Assembly (NCBI GenBank): GCA_937120495.1
Contig: CAKZJW010000132.1
Coordinates: 1-51,111, forward strand
Length of the DNA: 51,111 bases
DNA from: an uncultured Oligoflexia bacterium
GTDB lineage: Bacteria; Bdellovibrionota; Bacteriovoracia; Bacteriovoracales; Bacteriovoracaceae
Reading direction: 5' to 3'
Positions 18,825-26,615 of this stretch are shown here, piece after piece. The number at the start of each line of letters is the position of its first letter. The first letter of the stretch is position 1. Under the pieces are notes generated by a model. The model saw nothing but the letters and a program-made list of their open reading frames with translations. It did no database searches and was not told the DNA's origin. The position numbers and the translations under genes are program-made.

Positions 18825-20829
18825 GTCATTTGAAAAATATATTTACACTAGGTCTATATTTTTAATTGTTGTAGGTGTGCTTACCCCATTACTTGTTTCT
18901 AATTATTTTATTTATAAAGAGTATAATAATAAGAAGATTAGCTTAGTTTCTTCTGTTGTTGATATTAATCATTCAAGTTTGTCCTCAGATATATTTGAAA
19001 ATAATTCATTCAGTACTCATCGAATACTGAATAGAATTTGCTTTGATATGGACGTTTCTCAATGCACCCTTGTAAATACAGATGGTATTGAGTTGTATCA
19101 TCATTCGACCCCGAATTTATCTAATGCAGACACAAGTAAAATTGATTACCAGCTGATTCATGCGGGAAGGAAGGTCGCTACATTGAGATTAGGTTTTATA
19201 AATAAGTCAATTTTACATATTGTAAGTGAAAAGCCCAAAGAACTTACGTTTACATTGATATTCTTGATCCTGATTATTGTTTTATTTGTTATTTTTATAA
19301 AGAAGCCTCTTGCTGTGCTTTCGTCTTCAATTACAGAACTAGGGAGCACAGAGAAGTCTCCCGTCAAGAGTTCTGGAGAGTTTTTAGAAGTTTCAATGAT
19401 GAAAAGTCGTTTATCAGATCTTATCTCTGAAAGAGATAATGAAATGCAAAAAAACCTGGAGTTGAATCAGAAAAAAGCACTTTTCAATCAATCTAAACAA
19501 CTTGCTCATGATATACGATCACCACTTGCTGCTCTTGATATGTCTATTAAATCTTTAGACAAGGTAGACCCTTCTCAAAAACAATTAATACGTTCTGCAA
19601 TAAATAGAATCCATGATATTGCTAACAATCTTGTTGGAAAAAATGAATCCATAAATCGTGAAGGTAAAATTTCATCGACACTTCTATCGTCAGTTATAGC
19701 CTCTATAGTTTCAGAGAAACGAACGGAATTTCGAAACATGAATAATATCGAAATTAACTTTCCATTTTCGACTGAAAACTATGGACTATTTTCAAATATA
19801 GAACCCTCAGATCTTAAACGAATCATTTCAAATCTAATTAATAACGCAGTAGAAGCAACAATTGAGTCAGGTGAAGTTGAATTAACTTTAATGTCAGATC
19901 CTTCTCAAAATAAAATAATTATCTCTGATAACGGAAAAGGTATCTCGGAAGAGAATATTGAAAGAATCTTTGATGAAGGTGTTTCTATTGATAAAGAAGA
20001 CGGAACAGGTCTTGGACTCTTTCATGCAAAAAATACTATCGAGTCTTGGGGAGGTTCAATTACTTGCCGCTCTGCCCTTGGTGAAGGTACATCTTTTGAA
20101 ATTGCACTACCTAAGTCAAATGCACCAAAGAGTTTTGTTCAAAAAATACAATTAGAGCCTCGCTCTGAGTTAGTCATTGTTGATGATGACTCAAGTATTC
20201 ATCAAGTTTGGAAGGGAAGGTTAGATAGTTTGAAAATCTCTATTGATTCTGCAATCTTTTCATCGCCCGAAAAATTCTTGTCTTGGTATGAGTCTCATAA
20301 AAATACCAATCAAGTATTTGTTCTTGATTATGAATTCTTAGGTCATAAACTCAATGGTTTAGATCTGGTTTCAAAGATAGAGAGTGAAAATATCTATTTA
20401 GTTACTTCTCGCTTTGAAGAAAAACATATTAAAGAACAAGCAGAGTCTAAAGGTATAAAGCTTGTTGATAAAGGAATGCTTGGCTTTGTTCCAATAGAAC
20501 TAAATGAAATAAAAAATAAAAAAGTTATCTTAATCGATGATGATGAAATTATTCACATGTCATGGCAAATGGAAGCAAAAGCTAAGAGTGTTGATCTTGA
20601 ATGCTTTTCATCAATTGAAGCTTTCTTAGAAAACTCTAAATCCTACTCAAAGGATACAAGAATCTATATAGACTCAAACTTAAAGAATGATGTTAAGGGA
20701 GAAGTTGAATCTGAAAAAATATTTAATGAAGGGTTCACAGAGTTATATATTGCGACAGGATATTCAGCGAGTGATATTGATAAGCCAGCATGGATTAAAG
20801 AAGTCGTAGGTAAGCGTGCAAGCTTTTAG
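18814..20829 (+). CDS. Membrane hybrid histidine kinase with two receiver domains
   Basis: 671 residues from TTG 18814 with AAGGA at 18804-18808. Membrane helices at about 13-33 and 144-163 enclose a 110-residue periplasmic sensor. The HisKA box has His232 in 'AHDIRSPLAA'. The ATPase domain shows N-box 'NLINNAVEA', 'DNGKGIS' and 'GTGLGLFHAK'. Receiver 1 (about 452-560) has 'IVDDDS' and phosphoacceptor Asp505 in 'VLDYEF'. Receiver 2 (about 569-671) has 'LIDDDE' and Asp620 in 'YIDSNL'. There is no DNA-binding output domain and no partner regulator nearby, so the phosphate must leave to an unlinked protein. Last gene of the cluster; likely reads the signal offered by the solute-binding protein. 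Confidence 0.92.
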   Translation: MKNKSFEKYIYTRSIFLIVVGVLTPLLVSNYFIYKEYNNKKISLVSSVVDINHSSLSSDIFENNSFSTHRILNRICFDMDVSQCTLVNTDGIELYHHSTPNLSNADTSKIDYQLIHAGRKVATLRLGFINKSILHIVSEKPKELTFTLIFLILIIVLFVIFIKKPLAVLSSSITELGSTEKSPVKSSGEFLEVSMMKSRLSDLISERDNEMQKNLELNQKKALFNQSKQLAHDIRSPLAALDMSIKSLDKVDPSQKQLIRSAINRIHDIANNLVGKNESINREGKISSTLLSSVIASIVSEKRTEFRNMNNIEINFPFSTENYGLFSNIEPSDLKRIISNLINNAVEATIESGEVELTLMSDPSQNKIIISDNGKGISEENIERIFDEGVSIDKEDGTGLGLFHAKNTIESWGGSITCRSALGEGTSFEIALPKSNAPKSFVQKIQLEPRSELVIVDDDSSIHQVWKGRLDSLKISIDSAIFSSPEKFLSWYESHKNTNQVFVLDYEFLGHKLNGLDLVSKIESENIYLVTSRFEEKHIKEQAESKGIKLVDKGMLGFVPIELNEIKNKKVILIDDDEIIHMSWQMEAKAKSVDLECFSSIEAFLENSKSYSKDTRIYIDSNLKNDVKGEVESEKIFNEGFTELYIATGYSASDIDKPAWIKEVVGKRASF

Positions 20830-20995
20830 GTCGAGCATTACAATAGTTCACCGTGTTTGCTAATTTCTCAATTGTCCCATTAGAGAATATATTTCTGTAA
20901 GTGTCGAATTTTGACACCTCTTATTTCAAATAGTTACGAACCTCTGCCTCGACACCCTCTTTGCAAAAGGACTTCTTAGCAATAAGGAGTTGAAA

Positions 20996-21331
20996 ATGAT
21001 TGATGCAATGAGGTATACTAAAGATCTAGTTAATTCAGGCTTTACTAAAGACCAAGCCGACACAAGTTTAAAAGTCTTTGAGGAAATTATGAATAATAAT
21101 TTTGCGACAAAAAAAGACATTCAGTTATCAGAATTGGCCCTTCGCTCAGACATGAAGGAGATGGAATCGAGTATTCGCTCAGACATGAAGGAGATGGAAT
21201 CGAGTATTCGCTCAGACATGAAAGACATGGAATATAGGCTTGATTCTAAAATAGATAAAGTTGTTGTTCGTCTATCAACGGTTTTAGTTGTTGTTATTGG
21301 TGTTGCAGCTACTTTACAAAAAGTCTTATAA
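20996..21331 (+). CDS. DUF1640-like coiled-coil membrane-tethered protein
   Basis: 111 residues from ATG 20996 with AAGGAG at 20984-20989; a TTG two codons earlier is too close to that site. The N-terminal 'YTKDLVNSGFTKDQAD' helix pair, a charged coiled coil, and a C-terminal membrane helix (about residues 90-110) match the general plan of DUF1640 proteins, whose bacterial role is unclear. The coiled coil contains an 11-residue repeat encoded by a 33-base DNA repeat. It stands alone between the kinase and the cobalamin riboswitch. Confidence 0.75.
   Translation: MIDAMRYTKDLVNSGFTKDQADTSLKVFEEIMNNNFATKKDIQLSELALRSDMKEMESSIRSDMKEMESSIRSDMKDMEYRLDSKIDKVVVRLSTVLVVVIGVAATLQKVL
21141..21237 (+). 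repeat. 33-base in-frame tandem repeat, about three copies
   Basis: Units start at 21141, 21174 and 21207. The first two are identical over 33 bases and the third diverges after about 16 bases. Each encodes 'RSDMKEMESSI', which lengthens the coiled coil by three helical turns. Confidence 0.9.
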
Positions 21332-21358
21332 TTGACTTCCCTCTAATTTAAAGAAACA

Positions 21359-21461
21359 ATGCAAGAGAATCATCCGCAAATATGGAATGAGGTGAAAAAC
21401 CTCAACTGTCCCGCAACTGTAAGTTTGAGAACTCTCAAAACAAGTCAGACCCAATTTGCAT
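21359..21461 (+). promoter_or_regulatory. Cobalamin (B12) riboswitch
   Basis: The conserved core is readable: a hairpin of the type TGAGGTGAAAAACCTCA (21388-21404), then CCCGCAACTGTAA (21410-21422), and the B12 box CAAGTCAGACCC (21441-21452). ATGCAA (21359-21364) pairs with TTGCAT (21456-21461) to close the P1 stem. The ribosome binding site GAGGAGGAG (about 21477-21485) follows within 20 bases, with no hairpin plus U-tract seen, so control is probably at translation: adenosylcobalamin would hide the site and switch off the receptor gene. Confidence 0.93.
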
Positions 21462-21489
21462 AAAATGGATAAGCCCGAGGAGGAGTTTT

Positions 21490-23238
21490 ATGCTAAAGCA
21501 TTTAGTTTTTATTTTATCTGTAACCATTCCATCTTTTGTAATCGCTTCAAGACTAGATCCAATAATTGTTTCAAGTAAGACCAATCAATCTCAAAGTGAA
21601 TTGACCGTAAGCTCTGAAATTATCTCAGAGGATCAAATTGAATTAAAACCTTCTACAGAGGTGGTTGATATTCTTCGCTCTCAAAGTGATATAAATATCT
21701 CTCAGACAGGTGGCCCTGGATCTGCGTATTCAATTTTTATTAGAGGAGCCGAAAGTAGACATACAGTTGTTTTAATAGACGGTGTTCGAGTAAACGACCC
21801 AACGTCTTTAGATGGATCTTTTAATATGGCATCCTTATCAAGTCTTGATATTGAAAAGGTTGAAATCATCAAAGGCCCTCAAAGTCTTCTGCATGGAAGT
21901 GATGCTATTGGTGGTGTGATTAATATCATTACAAATAAAGGGAGCTCTCCTGGAGGAAAAATTTCTATCGAAGGTGGAGTTCAAAAAGAAATTGCAAGTA
22001 CGACAACAGTCTATGGTAAAAATGGAGTATTCTATTTAAATGGTTTTTATAATGAGTCGAATATAATTTCTTCTGTAAAGAATGGTGATGAAAAAGACCT
22101 TGGTCTAAATAGAGGACTTACTTTAAATTATGCTCATGTATTTGATGAAGTTGAATTACAGTGGCAAGCCAAACTTCTTAATAGTTATAAACAAACTGAT
22201 GGCTTTAAAGTTGATTCTGATATTAATTATTCAAAAGCTCAAAACCAAATATATTTTCAAAAATTAAACTATAAATCATTTTCACATAAAATTAGTTATA
22301 TAAAGAGTGACCGCTTTGAGAGATTTGGAGCGACAACTTCAAGTGACTACTCAGGATCTCGAGTTGCACAGGAGTTGAATTATAATTTAGAGCATTCAAA
22401 TATTAAAACTATTATTGGCCTTAATCATGAATACTCAACTTACGAACAAACGGGATTAGATGAGGTAAAAACAAATCTTTATGAAGGCTTTATTTCAAGC
22501 ACATTAAAATATCAAAAATACTTTACAACCTTTGGTGCACGCCAGACTAATCACGAAGAATTTGGTGATTTTACAAGCTTTAATGCCGGAGTGGGATTAA
22601 ATCTAGAAAATAGAAAACAAATAAAAATTAATTATGCAACGGGCTTTAAGGCCCCCTCAGCATATCAGCTTTTTGTGGATGAACCTTTTGTTAAAGGAAA
22701 TGATGAACTTGATCCAGAGAAGAGTCGTTCTGTTTCTATTACGTATTTAAAACAGGGAACCAGCGGTTATGAAGTTGCTCTATATGATACACATATCGAT
22801 GATTTTATAAATTACGACTCTACAACAACGACATACTTTAATAGTAACTCTTTAAGAACATATGGGATTGATTTAGGTTTTTATCAAAAATATAAAAAGT
22901 TTCTTTTTGAACAAAGTCTCGCTTTAAATAAAAGTCATGATTCTTCGAAAAAAAATGCCCTTAAGCGTCCAAAGGCTAAGGCGAATTTAAATGTATTTGG
23001 AAAAATTGATGATAAGCAGGGTATTGGACTGGAGTGGAGTTGGGTATCGTCTCAATTTGATTCTGGAGACCGAGAACTTGTGGCCTTTGATCTTGTAAAT
23101 CTAACTTATAAGTATAAGTTTAATGATTTTGATTTAAAGGCAAGTATACGAAACCTTTTTGACCGCGATTACGAAGAGGCAAAAGATTATGAAACAATTG
23201 GGTTAAATGGTAGCTTAAAAATTGTAATGAATTACTGA
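21490..23238 (+). CDS. btuB: TonB-dependent outer-membrane cobalamin receptor
   Basis: 582 residues. Signal peptide 1-19; the plug domain has 'VVDILRSQSDINISQTGGPG', 'SIFIRGAESRHTVVLIDGVR' and 'VEIIKGPQSLLHGSDAIGGV', which are standard for BtuB. A 22-strand barrel follows, ending '...FDRDYEEAKDYETIG' and a C-terminal strand terminating in Tyr. It imports vitamin B12 across the outer membrane using TonB energy. The riboswitch directly upstream confirms the substrate class. No btuCDF or cobalamin synthesis gene is in the window. The last 7 bases overlap the convergent small gene. Confidence 0.93.
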   Translation: MLKHLVFILSVTIPSFVIASRLDPIIVSSKTNQSQSELTVSSEIISEDQIELKPSTEVVDILRSQSDINISQTGGPGSAYSIFIRGAESRHTVVLIDGVRVNDPTSLDGSFNMASLSSLDIEKVEIIKGPQSLLHGSDAIGGVINIITNKGSSPGGKISIEGGVQKEIASTTTVYGKNGVFYLNGFYNESNIISSVKNGDEKDLGLNRGLTLNYAHVFDEVELQWQAKLLNSYKQTDGFKVDSDINYSKAQNQIYFQKLNYKSFSHKISYIKSDRFERFGATTSSDYSGSRVAQELNYNLEHSNIKTIIGLNHEYSTYEQTGLDEVKTNLYEGFISSTLKYQKYFTTFGARQTNHEEFGDFTSFNAGVGLNLENRKQIKINYATGFKAPSAYQLFVDEPFVKGNDELDPEKSRSVSITYLKQGTSGYEVALYDTHIDDFINYDSTTTTYFNSNSLRTYGIDLGFYQKYKKFLFEQSLALNKSHDSSKKNALKRPKAKANLNVFGKIDDKQGIGLEWSWVSSQFDSGDRELVAFDLVNLTYKYKFNDFDLKASIRNLFDRDYEEAKDYETIGLNGSLKIVMNY

Positions 23239-23534
23239 AGCGTGGATTTATCTGATACTTCGACATAAGTTGTGCAGCAAGAATCAGACTCTTCAGCACC
23301 CTCATGATCGTGCACTTCTTGGTAGACGCTGTGTTTGAATGCATCGTCTTCGTCTTTTTTTAGACCAAGAGCGTTGCTTAAAGTATCAATTACATTTGGA
23401 CTAATTACACTTACTTCAACTCCCAGCTCTTCCATTTGTGCTGCATACTCATAGGCACGAGATTCCTGTTCTATTTCGCACTCGAATAAAATTTCTTTAG
23501 AATCAGATGCAATGACTTGAACTTTTTTACTCAT
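23232..23534 (-). CDS. Small cytosolic protein with His/Cys-containing tail, unknown function
   Basis: 100 residues, not recognised. The N-terminal 60 residues look like a small alpha/beta domain ('KVQVIASDSKEILFECEIEQ' type, then a helix and a strand 'VEVSVISP'). The tail carries 'VHDHEG' and 'DSCCTTY', which could bind a metal. It converges on btuB with a 7-base overlap of the coding ends. Confidence 0.65.
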   Translation of the reverse strand: MSKKVQVIASDSKEILFECEIEQESRAYEYAAQMEELGVEVSVISPNVIDTLSNALGLKKDEDDAFKHSVYQEVHDHEGAEESDSCCTTYVEVSDKSTLQ

Positions 23535-23578
23535 AATTGTAGTGTCCTTATTTGAATTTGATCATATAGGACTGGCAG

Positions 23579-23914
23579 ATGGAAATAAAGCAAATTTTTT
23601 ATATTAATAAGACAAAGTTTGTTTGTGATTTTGTTGAAAACCTGTGTAAAAGCAATGGTTTATCTTGCTTTACCCTTACTGAAACAAGTGACTTTTCATA
23701 CCTTATAACGGATTTAAAACCCAAGCTTGTGATCATCGATAAATCTGCTTTAGATGAAAATAGCGATCAGTTTTGGAGTGGTCTAAAAGAATCAGAGCAT
23801 TCAGGCTATAAGACAATGCTTGTTGGTGATTCAAATGATTCTTTTGATATTAGTTATAATGGATCAATAAATGCAACAACGTTTGCCAATGATCTAAAAA
23901 ATCACATAAAATAA
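23579..23914 (+). CDS. Degenerate receiver-like small protein
   Basis: 111 residues with the alternating strand/helix plan of a response-regulator receiver. The presumed phosphoacceptor strand 'KLVIIDKSAL' is present (Asp near residue 54), but the acidic pair that should follow the first strand is replaced ('IFYINKTKF'), so magnesium-dependent phosphorylation is unlikely. It is probably a pseudo-receiver used for protein contacts. No output domain. Five bases separate it from the following microprotein. Confidence 0.6.
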   Translation: MEIKQIFYINKTKFVCDFVENLCKSNGLSCFTLTETSDFSYLITDLKPKLVIIDKSALDENSDQFWSGLKESEHSGYKTMLVGDSNDSFDISYNGSINATTFANDLKNHIK

Positions 23915-23918
23915 ATTA

Positions 23919-24017
23919 ATGAATAAAGATAAGCTTTTCGTATTTCTCGGTATTTGTCTGACAATTATCTTCTTTGGTGTAACTGTCTATTTTAGAAGTG
24001 GTGTTTTCCGTAATTAA
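23919..24017 (+). CDS. 32-residue single-pass membrane microprotein
   Basis: ATG 23919 to TAA 24015-24017 encodes 'MNKDKLFVFLGICLTIIFFG' followed by 'VTVYFRSGVFRN'. The layout is a short positive N-terminus, one hydrophobic helix of about 19 residues and a basic C-terminus, as in genuine small membrane proteins. It lies 5 bases after the pseudo-receiver gene, without a strong ribosome binding site, so coupling is likely. Too short for homology reasoning. Confidence 0.45.
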   Translation: MNKDKLFVFLGICLTIIFFGVTVYFRSGVFRN

Positions 24018-24025
24018 TTTCTGCT

Positions 24026-24394
24026 CTATGATTCTTGGTTTTTATTCGACCAGTTTTTAGGACCTATAAAAAAACATGTTAAATTTTTATCTTGAGCCTT
24101 AATCAGAGAGTTAACTAATTCTTGATAATGAGTATTAATCCACTGAGCTGCAAATTGAGATTCTGTTTGAACAATAAGATTTTTATTTTTTAATACTAGA
24201 GGCTTAATATTAGCAAACCATTTAGTATGAACTTCTTGCCCCAATATAACTTGGATCATTTCACTTGTGATACTCCAAGTATTCCTTGCTTTGATAACTG
24301 GATTATCAAAAGACTCTTTTAAGAGATCTTGAAGTTTTGTATGAAGGTTTTTTTCTAAACTTTTATAATATGTATCTTTAGAGTTGTTTCTCAT
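24026..24394 (-). CDS. Stand-alone DnaA domain I (DnaA_N)-like protein
   Basis: 122 residues. From about residue 38 the pattern matches the N-terminal protein-interaction domain of DnaA: 'W..ITSEMIQVILG', 'HTKWFANIKPLVLKNKNLIV', 'ESQFAAQWINTHYQELV', and a final strand 'LTCFFIG'. No AAA+ ATPase or DNA-binding domain follows; the gene stops. It has its own promoter. DnaA domain I binds DnaB helicase and regulators, so this could compete with or modulate DnaA at the origin. It is not the 5' end of a broken dnaA: the downstream sequence codes for nothing similar. Confidence 0.7.
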   Translation of the reverse strand: MRNNSKDTYYKSLEKNLHTKLQDLLKESFDNPVIKARNTWSITSEMIQVILGQEVHTKWFANIKPLVLKNKNLIVQTESQFAAQWINTHYQELVNSLIKAQDKNLTCFFIGPKNWSNKNQES

Positions 24395-24422
24395 TGATTA
24401 TTTAGCCTTTGTAGAGAAGGGG

Positions 24423-24451
24423 ACTTTACAAAAGTTAAGTGATTTTGACAA
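24423..24451 (-). promoter_or_regulatory. Promoter of the DnaA_N-like gene
   Basis: On the minus strand TTGTCA (24451-24446) and TAAAGT (24428-24423) are 17 bases apart, inside the 74-base gap after hflX. This allows transcription independent of the CoA operon. Confidence 0.5.
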
Positions 24452-24468
24452 TGAAAATTAAGGTTAAA

Positions 24469-25776
24469 TTAATTTATCTTTTGATCTGGTGCGAGGATAA
24501 ACTCTTTCAGCCCTAGTTGGTTAAAGATAAATCCAGGAATTCTAATCCTATAGAAAATACCGTTCTCATGATGCTCTTGGTTGACTATATTCGCATTTGC
24601 GATGACCTTAGAGTGTGAATCACCATTTTCATAGGGAATAAAGAGATCGTGATGGGCTTGTTTATCTAAAAAGTAGTTAATAACATACTCTCTTAAATCA
24701 ACCATATCCACATCATCAAGTGTACTCACCAAAAATGTTGCTTTGAAATTTCGCATTGCAATTTTAGGTAGGAATGGATCTTTAATTTTATCTTTTTTGG
24801 TAAAGACAACGATTTGATCTTTTTGTTGAATATTTAATTCGCCTAAAACTTCCTGAGTAACTTCAAGGTGCTTTTTATAATTAGGGTCTGAAAGATCACA
24901 TACAATAATTAAAAGCTCTGCTTCAAGAGCTGATTCAAGTGTCGTTTTGAAACCAGCAACTAATGTATTTGGAAGGTTTTGAATAAAACCAACCGTATCA
25001 ATTAAAATCATCGGTGGTTTTGAATCGGGGTTAAGGGTTCTAAATGTGGAATCAAGAGTCGCAAAGAGCTTGTCCTCACTTAGTACGTTGACCTTACAAA
25101 GCTTATTCATCAAACTTGATTTCCCAGCATTTGTATAACCGATAAGTGCTGCGGTAACAGCTTTGTTTTGTCTTTTCTTTCTTTGTTGCTCTCTAGAAGT
25201 TGCAACGTCTTTTAGTTGCTTTTTTAGAAACTCAATCTTCTCGCGAATGATACGGCGATCGAGCTCAAGCTGCTGCTCTCCCTCTCCTTTAAGACCAATA
25301 CCACCTTTTTGCTTGGTAAAGTGAGTCCAAAGAGATTGAAGCCTTGGAAGCATATATTGAAGTCTAGAGATTTCAACTTGGATACGAGCTTCATTCGTTC
25401 TTGCGTGATGGGCAAAGATCTCAAGAATTACCATCGATCTATCGATAACATCTAGGTTTGTAATATTTTTGATATTTCTAATTTGACTAGCCGTAAGTTC
25501 AAAATCAAAAACTAATATCTTTGATCCCTCTCTTTTTGCAGCTTCTGAAACTTCAATCAGCTTCCCTGAACCTAACATCGTAGCAGGCTCTAGAGCATTT
25601 TTATTTTGAACGTATTCAGCACCAGCTTCAACACCTAGTGTTCTAAGTAGTTCTCTTAATTCTTTTAGAGATGCATTTGTTTTGTATGAAGTTTCGTATC
25701 CTTCAAATCTATCGCATACAATACTTACTAGAGAGGCCTTCTTGCCAAGCTCAACTTTATAGTCATCAAAATTCAC
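24469..25776 (-). CDS. hflX: Ribosome-associated GTPase HflX
   Basis: 435 residues, normal length. N-terminal HflX domain with 'EPATMLGSGKLIEVSE', then 'RTNEARIQVEISRLQYMLPRL' and the Gly-rich 'GGIGLKGEGEQQLELDRR' helical linker, then a Ras-like GTPase domain: G1 'GYTNAGKSS' (213-221), G3 'DTVGF', and G4 as 'TKKD' instead of 'NKxD'. HflX splits stalled ribosomes after stress. The ATG overlaps panC by 4 bases, placing it last in the CoA operon. Confidence 0.95.
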   Translation of the reverse strand: MNFDDYKVELGKKASLVSIVCDRFEGYETSYKTNASLKELRELLRTLGVEAGAEYVQNKNALEPATMLGSGKLIEVSEAAKREGSKILVFDFELTASQIRNIKNITNLDVIDRSMVILEIFAHHARTNEARIQVEISRLQYMLPRLQSLWTHFTKQKGGIGLKGEGEQQLELDRRIIREKIEFLKKQLKDVATSREQQRKKRQNKAVTAALIGYTNAGKSSLMNKLCKVNVLSEDKLFATLDSTFRTLNPDSKPPMILIDTVGFIQNLPNTLVAGFKTTLESALEAELLIIVCDLSDPNYKKHLEVTQEVLGELNIQQKDQIVVFTKKDKIKDPFLPKIAMRNFKATFLVSTLDDVDMVDLREYVINYFLDKQAHHDLFIPYENGDSHSKVIANANIVNQEHHENGIFYRIRIPGFIFNQLGLKEFILAPDQKIN

Positions 25777-26615
25777 AGTTCAACCTCAATGTTATCTAGA
25801 AGCCTTGTTTGACCCAATTGAAAATTACCTAAAATCGTAATTTGCGTATCTTGTTTCTGCGCAAGTTCAAAAGTATTACTATTTCTAATTTCTAAATAGT
25901 TAAATCTTTTATCTTCTAGCTTTGTTCTAATTAATTTCTTCGCACTTTCAAAACCATTTGTTTGGATTTGAAATAAAATCTCTAGCAAACTCTTTGAAAG
26001 CATAAGACTCTCAACTCGTTGTTCACTATTAAGCCTTGAGTTTCTACTACTCATGGCCAATCCGTCTTTTTCTCTAATTATTGGCATTCCAATAATTTCA
26101 ATATTCATTTTTTCTTGTTTGATAAGTTCTTTTACGACTAGAAACTGCTGGTAATCTTTTTTTCCAAAATAGGCCCGAGTGGGGCTTATTAGTTTAAAAA
26201 GCCTTTTTACTACAGTTGCAACTCCATCAAAATGATCAGGTCTAATTTTTCCTTCACTCATAGAGTTTAGAGAATCAACTTTTATAAAATCATTAAAGTT
26301 TGATGGATAGATAACCAGCTCATCTGATGGACTAAAAATATAAAGTTTTTTATCTGGGTGTTTATCTAGAGCTTCTTGAAGAAGAGCTGTATCACTTTCG
26401 AGGGTCCTTGGATAATTAATAAGGTCTTCAATCTCTCCAAACTGTTTTGGATTTACAAAAATAGAGACAACAACAACTGGATTTTCACATAATGCTTTTT
26501 CAACTAAAGATATATGTCCAGGGTGAAGATTTCCCATCGTTGGAACAAAGCCCACTTCAAGGTTTGATTTTCTAAATGTCTCAAGCTCGCCCAGAGTAGA
26601 AAGAATATTAATCAT
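25773..26615 (-). CDS. panC: Pantoate-beta-alanine ligase
   Basis: 280 residues. Joins pantoate and beta-alanine using ATP to make pantothenate. The HIGH-like 'GFVPTMGNLHPGHISLV', 'IFVNPKQFGEIEDLINYPRT', 'YFGKKDYQQF' and the KMSKS-like 'GLAMSSRNSRL' are all present. It overlaps coaBC by 8 bases and hflX by 4. The panD gene needed for beta-alanine is not in the window. Confidence 0.96.
   Translation of the reverse strand: MINILSTLGELETFRKSNLEVGFVPTMGNLHPGHISLVEKALCENPVVVVSIFVNPKQFGEIEDLINYPRTLESDTALLQEALDKHPDKKLYIFSPSDELVIYPSNFNDFIKVDSLNSMSEGKIRPDHFDGVATVVKRLFKLISPTRAYFGKKDYQQFLVVKELIKQEKMNIEIIGMPIIREKDGLAMSSRNSRLNSEQRVESLMLSKSLLEILFQIQTNGFESAKKLIRTKLEDKRFNYLEIRNSNTFELAQKQDTQITILGNFQLGQTRLLDNIEVEL

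Noticed and set aside
21141..21237. CRISPR-like or mobile repeat
   Set aside because: The 33-base units are directly adjacent, in frame and coding, without spacers.
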